Assembly: GCF_014698505.1 (NCBI RefSeq)
Contig: NZ_JACJTD010000040.1
Location: 1-64,000 of the forward strand
Reading direction: 5' to 3'
Source: Nostoc foliaceum FACHB-393
GTDB taxonomy: Bacteria; Cyanobacteriota; Cyanobacteriia; Cyanobacteriales; Nostocaceae
Length of the DNA stretch: 64,000 nt
The notes below the pieces were generated by a model. The model had not been told where the DNA came from, did not search any database, and saw only the letters and a program-made list of their open reading frames with translations. The position numbers and the translations under genes are program-made. The stretch's first letter is position 1. Each line of letters opens with the position of its first letter. Below are positions 25,757 through 34,314 of the stretch, in pieces.

Positions 25757-26439
25757 TTTGATAATGGTTGCTTTTTTACTAAAATTGCTAAACAAATACA
25801 ACTTGCTAATAGCTTTATCAGGCTTAAAGCTTCTGTTTTTAAAATAATTATTCCACCCACTATTATTAATACAAAAGGTAAAATATAGCTGCTATACTGA
25901 CTTAACTGATACACTATTTTTGTTTGATAAGTAAATTTATAAGCTAGATAGCAGCAAATTGCTATTAATATAAAAAACACTCCAATAATAATTATAAAAT
26001 CAACTATATTACTACTAGCAAATAATGGCACATAGACGCTGATATTATCACTACCATTGGCGATGGTGATGGCTGCAACATTGTAAGTCCTTGCATTGAA
26101 AAAACTTGTAATGTTTGCATCTTGATATTCTGCTGATGCGAACGCCACCTCTAAAGTTTGATTTTCCTCTCGATTGATCAAACTACTGATACCTATCGTC
26201 ATCGGTATTAATCCCAGCAGTCCAATCCAGTTGGGTGGTATGATTAATCCACCAAATAACCCAGGAAGACTAGCAATAATTAACACTGTAAAGCCCAAGT
26301 ATTGACCAGCAACAATGTGCCGAGACTTGAAGCTAGAATTTAGCTGAGAAAACAGCAGTAATAAAATAACGATATCATCAATATTAGTGGCAAAGAAGGC
26401 TGAGATTCCTACTAAGAGTGTAGTAATTAACTCACTCAT
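25753..26439 (-). CDS. Second CadD-like cadmium resistance transporter family protein
   Basis: A 228-residue paralogue of the protein at 23601 with the same signatures: GISAFFATNIDDIVILLLLFSQL, KSRHIVAGQYLGF, TYNVAAITIANGSDNISVYVPLF. About six membrane spans. It is slightly shorter at the C-terminus and more AT-rich at codon level. The pair probably arose by an old duplication around the LysR gene. Confidence 0.82.
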   Translation of the reverse strand: MSELITTLLVGISAFFATNIDDIVILLLLFSQLNSSFKSRHIVAGQYLGFTVLIIASLPGLFGGLIIPPNWIGLLGLIPMTIGISSLINREENQTLEVAFASAEYQDANITSFFNARTYNVAAITIANGSDNISVYVPLFASSNIVDFIIIIGVFFILIAICCYLAYKFTYQTKIVYQLSQYSSYILPFVLIIVGGIIILKTEALSLIKLLASCICLAILVKKQPLSN

Positions 26440-26678
26440 TACAGAGTATCCTGATTTGTTTGCTGAATTTTAATTAGTTAATCATTATTTTTGATCATCC
26501 CACATGAGTAATATTATCACAACTATTACAGATGGGATTGTTGCTTTTACTGTCACAAATATTGATAATATTGTTTCCTAATGCTGTTAGGATTATCTAT
26601 ATTGATGAGAAGTGAAACGTATCTGCTATTACCTAGCATTGCCATGTTTTCTAATTAGACAAATGTGAAGCTCTTAGT

Positions 26679-27470
26679 CTAATAAACCAACTTTAAGCTC
26701 ACCATCATTAATATAAAGTAAACCATAAACCGCAGTGGTTTTTGCGGCGCAATTTGACAGATTTTAGATCCTAGCAATACTCCTGGTACTGAGCCGAGCC
26801 ATATCGGTAGTACTAAACTCCAATCAACTGTTCCCAAGGTGAGATGTCCAACAGCAGTAAATAGTAAGAGAATTGCGGCTTGGGAAATATCTGTACCAAC
26901 TAACTTACGTGCATCCAAACGAAAAAATGCAATCAGCGCCAAAGCAAACATTGAACCAGAAGCAACACTTGTTAGACCCACAATACAGCCTAAAAATGCT
27001 CCTACACTTACTGTCTGCAAACGTCCTAGTTGAGTGTTTAAGTCAAATTTGGGTAGTTCAGGTAGTTGTAATTGAGGAAAGAAGGTCAATAGCAGCATTT
27101 GCACTAATGCCAAAAGAGTGACTGATAAAATCGTCATACCCAACAAATGCAGCATAACGCTGTTCAGGTTATGCTCGGACTTGAGTTTAATCAAGTGCAG
27201 TATCCCTACTCCCAACAAAGAACCGGGAACACTCCCTAAAGCCAGCCACTTCACTACTTCTCTATCGAGGGTTTGTTGCTGCCAATGTTTGATGCTACCA
27301 ACGACTTTCATTAATGTCGCCGCCACCACATCAGAACTTATTGCTACGGCAGGTGGTACTTGAAAAACAAAAATTAACATTGGGGTGATGAGAGAAGCAC
27401 CACCAATTCCTGTCAAACCAACAACAATACCAACTAGAAAGCTGAAGAGAGGCAATAATAAAAAATCCAT
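26679..27470 (-). CDS. Sulfite exporter TauE/SafE family protein
   Basis: A 263-residue membrane protein with about eight hydrophobic segments. The two TauE/SafE half-repeats start LVGIVVGLTGIGGASLITPMLIFV and VGAFLGCIVGLTSVASGSMFALALIAF. Family members export sulfite, sulfoacetate or related organosulfur anions. In an ssuDE/TauD island, a role in removing toxic sulfite is plausible. It is divergent from the PAP2 gene, with operator-like sites 10 and 11 between them. Confidence 0.85.
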   Translation of the reverse strand: MDFLLLPLFSFLVGIVVGLTGIGGASLITPMLIFVFQVPPAVAISSDVVAATLMKVVGSIKHWQQQTLDREVVKWLALGSVPGSLLGVGILHLIKLKSEHNLNSVMLHLLGMTILSVTLLALVQMLLLTFFPQLQLPELPKFDLNTQLGRLQTVSVGAFLGCIVGLTSVASGSMFALALIAFFRLDARKLVGTDISQAAILLLFTAVGHLTLGTVDWSLVLPIWLGSVPGVLLGSKICQIAPQKPLRFMVYFILMMVSLKLVY

Positions 27471-27603
27471 ACTCCTGTCCTTAACCGGGGTTTTGCGAAT
27501 GCAGGTTGGTTTAGCTGAAACTAAAAGACTGCTTGTAACGCTGGTGTGCAGAACCTTTCATGTAACTACAAGTTTTGAATGACTGCTGAAAAAACTCAAA
27601 AAG

Positions 27604-27629
27604 TACTAAAGACTGATCGACTTACCGTA
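27604..27629. promoter_or_regulatory. Island operator-like site 10
   Basis: TACTAAAGACTGATCGAC followed by TTACCGTA. It combines the left half of sites 3/5/7 with the right half of site 6, which is the strongest sign that both variants belong to one motif. It lies in the TauE/PAP2 divergent region. Confidence 0.6.
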
Positions 27630-27784
27630 TTTTAAAATTAAAAGGAGTAAAAGTCCATGTTTTAGTAAAGCCGTACAAATTTCCTGTATTAATAAATACA
27701 ACTAGGAAAAGATTTTTTTATAAAAACGTCTAATAACAAACATTTTGACTTCAGTAACAAAATTATAATAGTATTTTAAAAAAC

Positions 27785-27810
27785 TACATTAATTGCACCG
27801 TACTACCGTA
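27785..27810. promoter_or_regulatory. Island operator-like site 11
   Basis: TACATTAATTGCACCG followed by TACTACCGTA. It ends 6 bases before the ATG at 27817. Confidence 0.45.
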
Positions 27811-27816
27811 TTTGAC

Positions 27817-28581
27817 ATGCCAGAGTTAGAAAAAGTCAACAATGAAAATCAACAAACACCAAAGCAGCGTTCGCCCATTGGGTTTGTGCAAAAATTGTTA
27901 ATTACCTATTGGCGTTCTTTGTTGCTGCTGTTCGTAGGAATATATTTACCCCTGCAAATTTTTGGACTGCTGGCGTTAGAGGTGCGGTACAACGAGGGTG
28001 GTTTTCCTTGGGATTTACCGATTCTGGTGAAGGTTCACTCTCTAGCACAGCCACAGTTAGATGTATTCGCCACGATTGTGACAAAGTTGGGTTCTTTTTG
28101 GATTGTGTTACCTGTTCTGAGTGCGATCGCACTTATTTTACTAGTGCAACGTCGCTGGCGATCGCTCACATATTTACTGATTACTGCTGCTGGTAGTGCT
28201 ACGATCAACCGCACAGCCAAAGAATTTTGGCACAGAGTACGTCCTGATTTGTGGACTTCAGCTGCTCCAGAGTTTGATTATTCATTCCCCAGTGGTCATG
28301 CTATGACGAGTATGACCTTGATTGCTCTTTTGATAGTTTTAACTTGGGGTAGTATTTGGTGCTGGTTAACGGTGATTTTGGGTAGTGTGTATATCTTGGT
28401 CATTGGCTGGACACGCCTATACTTGGGAGTACACTTTCCCAGTGACATTATTGCAGGTTGGATGGTAGCGATCGCTTGGGCAATTGGCGTGAGTTTAATT
28501 ATTCGACCATTATCACAGTCAGCAAATATTACCAGTGGAAAACCAGTGAGTGAAACGAAGTTACTTCCTGAAGAACAGTAA
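27817..28581 (+). CDS. PAP2-family membrane phosphatase
   Basis: A protein of 254 residues from the ATG at 27817. A TTG at 27793 is in frame but lies inside operator-like site 11, so the ATG is preferred. Five to six membrane spans. The acid phosphatase motifs are present: KEFWHRVRP (K-x6-RP type), PSGHAMTS and SRxxLGVHFPSD-type (TRLYLGVHFPSDIIAG). It probably dephosphorylates lipid phosphates such as undecaprenyl diphosphate or phosphatidate. Its link to the sulfur island rests only on the upstream sites. Confidence 0.87.
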   Translation: MPELEKVNNENQQTPKQRSPIGFVQKLLITYWRSLLLLFVGIYLPLQIFGLLALEVRYNEGGFPWDLPILVKVHSLAQPQLDVFATIVTKLGSFWIVLPVLSAIALILLVQRRWRSLTYLLITAAGSATINRTAKEFWHRVRPDLWTSAAPEFDYSFPSGHAMTSMTLIALLIVLTWGSIWCWLTVILGSVYILVIGWTRLYLGVHFPSDIIAGWMVAIAWAIGVSLIIRPLSQSANITSGKPVSETKLLPEEQ

Positions 28582-28715
28582 CTGCTCAATAAAGAATAAA
28601 AATTTTCAGTTGTGCATATAGAGTTAATTCATACAAAAAATTTACGTATAATTAAGTATTTTTGTGATTCAAACTTTTGTCTGGCTCTAGACTTTTTGGA
28701 ATTTTTATTCTAAAG

Positions 28716-28741
28716 TACGGTTAGTGGATAGAATTACCGTA
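28716..28741. promoter_or_regulatory. Island operator-like site 12
   Basis: TACGGTTAGTGGATAGAA followed by TTACCGTA. It ends 4 bases before the ATG at 28746. It is the last copy seen in the window. Confidence 0.6.
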
Positions 28742-28745
28742 AAAC

Positions 28746-29177
28746 ATGAATGAGATCAAAAAGAGTGATCAAGAGTTGCTATCACAAAGTCCAGAAAATT
28801 TACCCAAAACTTTATTGCAGAAGCTCAGAGGTGGATTTTTCTTAGTGATTGGATATTTATTATCACCATTATGCTGGTGGAATGATCTAGTATTCAATTT
28901 ACCAATTGCTTATTTTTTCGGTTATATTTGTAGTCTTTTTGCTCCTAAATTACTTATGCCTTGCGTCATCATTGGTTACTGGTTATCTAACATTATTGGT
29001 ATTCTGTTGATGCAAGCAGGTGCAATTGATGTATTACAGAAACAAACTCAAGAGCGTAATGTCAAAAAAGAACTATTGACAGGCTTAGTTTCTTCAACTG
29101 CCTATACCTTTTTAATTCTGGCATTAATCCATTTTAAAATTCTCGACACTCCTAGCTTTTTTACGGTAGTTAATTAA
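28746..29177 (+). CDS. Membrane protein of unknown function in the island regulon
   Basis: A 143-residue protein. A charged N-terminus is followed by hydrophobic segments around residues 30-60, 62-95 and 113-135, with a Trp-rich turn (LCWWNDLVF). I do not recognise the family. It directly follows operator-like site 12 and is closed by a terminator, so it is a single-gene unit probably controlled with the sulfonate genes. Confidence 0.65.
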   Translation: MNEIKKSDQELLSQSPENLPKTLLQKLRGGFFLVIGYLLSPLCWWNDLVFNLPIAYFFGYICSLFAPKLLMPCVIIGYWLSNIIGILLMQAGAIDVLQKQTQERNVKKELLTGLVSSTAYTFLILALIHFKILDTPSFFTVVN

Positions 29178-29182
29178 ATAAA

Positions 29183-29209
29183 AACCCAGTTCTCAAGACT
29201 GGGTTAATT
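29183..29209 (+). terminator. Rho-independent terminator of the 28746 gene
   Basis: AACCCAGT (29183-29190) pairs with ACTGGGTT (29198-29205) around 7 bases, followed by AATTT. Confidence 0.75.
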
Positions 29210-29321
29210 TAGAGAAATCCTATTTGAGGTTAAAAAAATAGTACACCTTGGTTTCTGCTTGCTTATTTCTACTTCATTAAAGTATTCTAGAAATTAAAAC
29301 GGATTACTATATCATAGTCAA

Positions 29322-30134
29322 TTATTTTAATTTTAAAATATCATTTATATTTAAAAGTTTAGGAGCATCCTTAGTCATAATCAAAGGTAATCTGCCATCC
29401 CATTTTTCTATTGCCTGCCTTTCTAAAATCTCATTAGTCAAACTATCATGCAGTAATCTATTTATTTCTGCTTCTCCCTTAGCCAAATTAACCTTAGCTT
29501 CTGCTTCTTTAGCAGCTTTTATTGCTATAAAATCTGCTCGTTTGGCATCTTGTTTTGCAATTTGTTTGGACTCGACTGCTTCACTGAACTTATCCGAAAA
29601 ATTGACATTAACCAATGAAATATCATCAACTGCAATATGGTACTCATGCAATCTCGCTGTTAATGTATCATCAATTCCAGATTTTACTTCTCCTCGTTTA
29701 GTAACTATTTCTTCTGCGGTATACCTTGCTATAATTGCTTTTAAAACTTCTTCTACCGCAGGATTTATAATTTTATCAACTATATCTTTTTCATCACCAA
29801 TTTCTTGAAACATTATATTGGTTTCTTCAGGAATAACGTGCCAATTTAATGCTATATCTGTAAAAATATCTTGCAAATCTTTAGAAGAGGCTTCAGCAGA
29901 TAGTTCTTGTTTTTGGACTCTCACACTGATTTTTTTGACTGTATTTAAAATGGGAACTATGATATGTATTCCTTCGCTTAATACTGTTTCTTGTACCTCG
30001 CCAAACTGCATTAACACCCCGCGTTCACCAGCATTTACAACCACAAAAGGTGTCAGTAAAATTGTAATTAAAAATAAAAATGCAGTTATTTTCCCAGCAT
30101 TATTTGTAAATTTAATTTGTTTCATATTTACCAA
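29322..30134 (-). CDS. SPFH/prohibitin family membrane protein
   Basis: A 270-residue protein. One N-terminal span (KITAFLFLITILLTPFVVVNAGERGVLMQFG) is followed by the SPFH/band 7 domain (VRVQKQELSAEASSKDLQDIFTDIALNWHV, EEIVTKRGEVKSGI) and an Ala/Glu/Lys-rich coiled coil (AIKAAKEAEAKVNLAKGEAEINRL). This is the prohibitin layout: scaffolding of membrane complexes and quality control, probably facing the periplasm or thylakoid lumen. It is monocistronic. Confidence 0.88.
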   Translation of the reverse strand: MVNMKQIKFTNNAGKITAFLFLITILLTPFVVVNAGERGVLMQFGEVQETVLSEGIHIIVPILNTVKKISVRVQKQELSAEASSKDLQDIFTDIALNWHVIPEETNIMFQEIGDEKDIVDKIINPAVEEVLKAIIARYTAEEIVTKRGEVKSGIDDTLTARLHEYHIAVDDISLVNVNFSDKFSEAVESKQIAKQDAKRADFIAIKAAKEAEAKVNLAKGEAEINRLLHDSLTNEILERQAIEKWDGRLPLIMTKDAPKLLNINDILKLK

Positions 30135-30315
30135 GACAATGGCTATACTATTTTGGTAATTTATTCATGAGTATGAATTATACTACATTAAATCGATAAA
30201 GATAGTCAAATTTATAAAAAAATATATGAATATGTCATATTGCCCAAGTGTAAATGCTTGGATTACTTGTAATTGTAATTAAAATTTATAGTATATATTC
30301 AAATACTTCTGAGTC

Positions 30316-30469
30316 ATATAGGAATCATATTTGATTTCTGAAAAAATCTAAGTATTTGTAGGGTGTGTTAGGCGTAAGCCGTAACGCACCAAAGCCTTAA
30401 GAATGGTGCGTTACGCTGTCGCTAACGCACCCTACGTATCTTTTCAAAAATCAAATACTAGTCCTATAT
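30316..30469. mobile_element. MITE-like palindromic element A
   Basis: 154 bases with terminal inverted repeats ATATAGGA...TCCTATAT, extended by TTTGATTT / AAATCAAA. Nested inside are GTAGGGTG / CACCCTAC (30358 / 30435) and the perfect pair GTAACGCACC (30381-30390) / GGTGCGTTAC (30405-30414). It has no coding capacity. The same kind of ends occur at 55443-55542. Confidence 0.6.
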
Positions 30470-30725
30470 CTAAAATAAAACAACCATAGATAAATTATGG
30501 GGCAGTATCATCTAGTCTTCTTTGGATAATAATTTCTATCCTGAATCAGCGCATCATTCAGCCATTTCCTAATGGACTAAAAGTGGTAATGGCATCCAAT
30601 GACTATTGAGAAAGGGGAGGCTGATTTACAGAGACGGTTTGGACAGAAAGCTAGTTAAATAATTGATTGTCGGTGAAACTTCACTGAAATTAAGTGATGT
30701 GTTCACCGACAGCTTGTGAAGAAAA
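30470..30725. other. Intergenic region downstream of element A
   Basis: No gene or clear structure apart from a short repeat-like CACCGAC / GTGAACACATC stretch near 30670-30720, which may end the GH10-like gene transcript. Confidence 0.35.
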
Positions 30726-31988
30726 TTAACTGAACGGTTTCCAACCTGCTAGCAAATTCGGGTAAGCTGTTGGTGTGGGGAAAATTTTCTGGAAGCCAGT
30801 TTGACGCTCTTGGGGCTTTTCTTTGCTCATATTCCAGAGGGTTTCATAGAAAAAGAAAGAGACTCCGGCAAACTTGCGATCGCGTACTTTTTGCACTTGT
30901 GTCTGAATTTGTTGCATCGGCACAGATCGATTTTTCAACCCAGCCAAAATGCCCACACTCACAGGAATATGGCTTTTTGCCGCTTTCACTTCTGGATACT
31001 CTAATTCGCTGATAAAAACATTCAAGTCATCCCGATATATCTGCAAAACTAAATCTTCAATGATTCCTAGCCGTTCCCACTTCTGCCAGTCTGCTAAAAA
31101 GTAGTCATAGGAAAAACGTTGAGGATTAGGAGCAACAGAAACGAGGCAATCTTTTTTAGTAGCTTTAATGGCTGTAAATACCCGCTTCATAAACTCGGTG
31201 ATTTTATTAGCTCTCCAGCGTACCCATTCTGGATCTTTAGAGTTTTTAGAAGGAGCTTTACCACGGTGTTCTTTTTTGTAAAGTGCGACTGTGTAAGCAT
31301 CGTACCCTAACTCTGATGGTAAGCCAAAATGGTCATCAAATTGAATACCGTCAATATTGTAGTTTCTAACAATTTCAACGATTAAATCTTGAATGAACTG
31401 TTGTACTTCTGGGCGAAAGGGATTTAGCCAAACGCGATTATGTGTGCCTTCTTTGACAATCCGAGTTCCATCACTGCGACTCGTGAGCCATTGCGGACGA
31501 TTTTTAGCTAATAAAGAATCCGCTGGTGCCATAAAGCCAAATTCAAACCAGGGAATCACTGTTAACCCTTTTTGATGTCCCACATCCACAATTTCTTTGA
31601 GAATATCTCGTCCTTTTAGCCCGGGTGTAGGATCGAGCGATCGCCCAATAACTTTTTGGGCAACTTTGCTGGGATACAATGTATATCCCCAATTCCAAAC
31701 CGCCGGATATATGGTGTTAAAATTGAGTTCATCAAGGCGTTGCAAAGATCCCTTGAGGCGATCGCGCTCGAATAACACATCACTATCAATATTCGTTAAC
31801 CACACTCCCCTTAACTCAGATGCTGGCGTTCGAGGCAGATTAGTTTGAGCGTTCAAGGGAAACGATAGCATCACCGTAGCTACCACGCTCAAGGTAACGA
31901 TAACGGCAAACAAAAGAGACTTTCTGCTTTGGCGAATATTCCACCAAGAAAGAAACTCAACACACCACTTTACAAACCTTTTCATCAT
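30726..31988 (-). CDS. Family 10-like glycosyl hydrolase (GHL10/DUF187), secreted
   Basis: A 420-residue protein. A long N-terminal signal/anchor (residues ~22-48, SLLFAVIVTLSVVATVMLSFPLNAQ) precedes a TIM-barrel start ELRGVWLTNIDSDVLF, then NTIYPAVWNWGYTLYPS, GLTVIPWFEFGFM and NYNIDGIQFDDHFG with acidic residues placed as in GHL10 enzymes, and LVSVAPNPQRF. Family members are predicted to act on cell-wall or extracellular glycans; the substrate is unproven. Confidence 0.85.
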   Translation of the reverse strand: MMKRFVKWCVEFLSWWNIRQSRKSLLFAVIVTLSVVATVMLSFPLNAQTNLPRTPASELRGVWLTNIDSDVLFERDRLKGSLQRLDELNFNTIYPAVWNWGYTLYPSKVAQKVIGRSLDPTPGLKGRDILKEIVDVGHQKGLTVIPWFEFGFMAPADSLLAKNRPQWLTSRSDGTRIVKEGTHNRVWLNPFRPEVQQFIQDLIVEIVRNYNIDGIQFDDHFGLPSELGYDAYTVALYKKEHRGKAPSKNSKDPEWVRWRANKITEFMKRVFTAIKATKKDCLVSVAPNPQRFSYDYFLADWQKWERLGIIEDLVLQIYRDDLNVFISELEYPEVKAAKSHIPVSVGILAGLKNRSVPMQQIQTQVQKVRDRKFAGVSFFFYETLWNMSKEKPQERQTGFQKIFPTPTAYPNLLAGWKPFS

Positions 31989-32094
31989 TTGGTTACAAAC
32001 ATCATCATCAAATTATGAACAATCAGCATGAATAGCGATCGTTTCGATTGTAAGCGCTAAAACAATCGCTATTTAATCTCATAGCTGAGGTTTA

Positions 32095-33237
32095 TTATTG
32101 AGCGCTTGCTATCAGTTGATTCCAGGCTTTGACTGCTGCTTGTAAATTCGTTGGCAGGTTATTTTGAGAAATATCGTTGTATTGAACCGTACCCTCTTGA
32201 CTGGTGAGGGTGTAGGTGATATAGTCAGCGGCACCACTGGGGGCTGGGTAGCTCAAATTTTGGAATTTACTAAATTTAGAACGTTCTAGCGATCGCACAA
32301 ATTGTTGCACCTGTTGCACAGAAACGCTACGAACACTACGTTCAGAATCATTGGCATCACCAATCCGCACGCGAATCAATCGCCCATCTTTGAGTAAAAC
32401 AGTCTCGTAGGTTCTGCCAGCAAAGCCACCACTGGAGATTTGCCGAAATACTATATCTCGGTCTAACGGTGATGGTAACTCGCTGGCTGGAATTTGCACA
32501 GGAGCTAGTGTAGTGTTGCTAGCTTTTTCATTTAGCCTGACTGCGGAACCTGTCTGATTGGTATGATAAACCAAAGTTTGGTCAACTGCACCGACAACCA
32601 CCCGCCAGCCTGATACCAAAGCTTGGGTACAGAATTCATCAGCATTAGCTAATTCTAAACAGCCATCTTTCCAAGTTTGCTGTTGAGCTTGAATGATGGT
32701 TAGCTGAGAAATTGGCTGTTGCAAACGTCTGGATGCAGCTTGCAAAACAGCATTTTTTACAGATGCAGGTAATTTATCTGGCAGATTTTCTGAGGGAGTG
32801 TTTGCCGAAGCTAAACGTAGCGATCGCCCATTGTTATTGGTATGATAAATCCACTTTTGTTTGCCATTAGACACCACAATCCGCCAACCAGGAACTAACG
32901 CTTGGGTACAGAATTCATCAGGTTGAGGCAGTTCTAAGCAACCATCGCGCCAAGTCTGTTGATTATGATCAATAATTTGCAGTTGTCTAATAAAAATTCC
33001 CTGTCTGCGGGCTAAATCTCGCAGCACCGCATTAGCTACTGGACGTGGCAAGCGGTTTCGTTTAACATTGTCTTTGAGAACTTCATTGCTTGTTTCTAGG
33101 GAGAAGTTGTTAGAAGCACCCGTAGCACCTTTGATAAGTGTTAAACCGCTAGCAACAGATAAAATTCCAGTCAAAATCAAAGCAGTGAAAATTCGCCTTT
33201 GATTGGTGTTAAAGTAGTTTTTCAGCATGATTTTCAT
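32095..33237 (-). CDS. Secreted protein with two tandem ~80-residue repeats
   Basis: A 380-residue protein with an N-terminal signal-like span (residues ~17-38). Residues about 64-143 and 157-236 are homologous repeats, each with QQTW(R/K)DGCLEL, DEFCTQALV and GWR(I/V)VV, with two Cys per repeat that probably form a disulfide. A different C-terminal domain (about 245-380) begins LPSPLDRDIVFRQISSGGFAG. I know similar repeats as uncharacterised cyanobacterial exported domains; the function is unknown. Confidence 0.72.
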   Translation of the reverse strand: MKIMLKNYFNTNQRRIFTALILTGILSVASGLTLIKGATGASNNFSLETSNEVLKDNVKRNRLPRPVANAVLRDLARRQGIFIRQLQIIDHNQQTWRDGCLELPQPDEFCTQALVPGWRIVVSNGKQKWIYHTNNNGRSLRLASANTPSENLPDKLPASVKNAVLQAASRRLQQPISQLTIIQAQQQTWKDGCLELANADEFCTQALVSGWRVVVGAVDQTLVYHTNQTGSAVRLNEKASNTTLAPVQIPASELPSPLDRDIVFRQISSGGFAGRTYETVLLKDGRLIRVRIGDANDSERSVRSVSVQQVQQFVRSLERSKFSKFQNLSYPAPSGAADYITYTLTSQEGTVQYNDISQNNLPTNLQAAVKAWNQLIASAQ

Positions 33238-33810
33238 AGTAATATAATGATGTTAGTCGGGAGTGATACAACTCAGAAATAATATCCAGCGACTAACAGA
33301 CAATAAAGCATATAATTCTCGAACTTCACCATTTGGAATCAATTTAGTATCTATTTTCTGAAACAGATATAAAGACAGACGATAATGTACTGATTGTTTG
33401 TTCCTTATAGCGATTCCCATGTGAATGGGGGCACAGCATTACCATGTTCCTATAACTATCTGTATTCATCTGTGGTTAATTATTTTTTCTATACCTTACC
33501 CATGCAATAACAGCTATATAGAAATTTTGGATGAAAATTCACTCAATCAAAACGTCCTATAGTCCTATTGCAATCAAGTAAAAACTCAGAAGCTCAGGCT
33601 TTATTAGATGAAAAGTTCCTTAGAGAAGGTAATCCACCCGCTCTCTGGGAAAATCGCTTGCGAAGAAAGCTTGCAATATTCTTTGCCTCACCTTCGTCAG
33701 CGAGGGTTCAACAAAATTAATTTTAGAAAAGAATGCGACAGAATGGTAGTTTAAGTATTGCTCGGTTCAACCTAGCGTATACAATATTTTTAAATTAATC
33801 TTAGGCAATA
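33238..33810. other. Intergenic region, no gene seen
   Basis: It contains a short inverted pair GAAAATCGCTTGCGAAG / CTTGCAATATTC near 33650-33690 and otherwise AT-rich sequence without a supported gene. Confidence 0.35.
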
Positions 33811-34314
33811 TTACGCGCTGATGGCTTGTTGTTCAGCTTCAACTAACTGATTGTGAGGTATATCAAATCTAATAGTACTGGCTGCCCAGTCTTTGAAATC
33901 GGGTGCTAGCCAGACTAGCTTGCACAGAATTTCATCATTCACCCACAACACTAACGGAAACCGGAACTGTTTCCGAAACTCATCTCGCATGATGTTGGTA
34001 CTGATGATTAGTTCGTTAATTTCCACTACAGATTCTAAACCCCGTACCATCAAAGCTTCGGGTTGAGTAGCACCAATTGCAGTTGTAATAGCTGTATACA
34101 ATGTGTCTGCCGCAGGTGAGAGCAGGATTTCGTGGATGTCTGCTGATGAAAATTCTGTTAACACATTCAGCACTTGCTGTTGCCTTTCAACAGAGTTACA
34201 ACAAGCTAATAATAGTGAAAACTCCCCAGCAGAAACCATCATCGCCCTTGCTAGCCTCTTAGTGGCTGCTGTGCTGCTAGCTGTGCCGTTTTCCGAATTA
34301 CTTAGGCTGATCAT
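33811..34314 (-). CDS. Stand-alone N-terminal domain of a cyanobacterial TPR/NTPase-type protein
   Basis: A 167-residue protein. The block SAGEFSLLLACCNSVERQQQVLNVL, then QPEALMVRGLESVVEINELIISTNIMRDEFRKQF and FPLVLWVNDEILCKLVWLAPDFKDWA is the N-terminal domain found in long cyanobacterial proteins that continue into NTPase and TPR regions. Here it stops after FDIPHNQLVEAE with nothing similar downstream. It may be a truncated gene or a genuine single-domain version. Confidence 0.65.
   Translation of the reverse strand: MISLSNSENGTASSTAATKRLARAMMVSAGEFSLLLACCNSVERQQQVLNVLTEFSSADIHEILLSPAADTLYTAITTAIGATQPEALMVRGLESVVEINELIISTNIMRDEFRKQFRFPLVLWVNDEILCKLVWLAPDFKDWAASTIRFDIPHNQLVEAEQQAISA

Noticed and set aside
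28746-29177. Possible sulfur-compound transporter
   Set aside because: It has membrane spans but no family signature; regulon membership alone does not justify naming a substrate.
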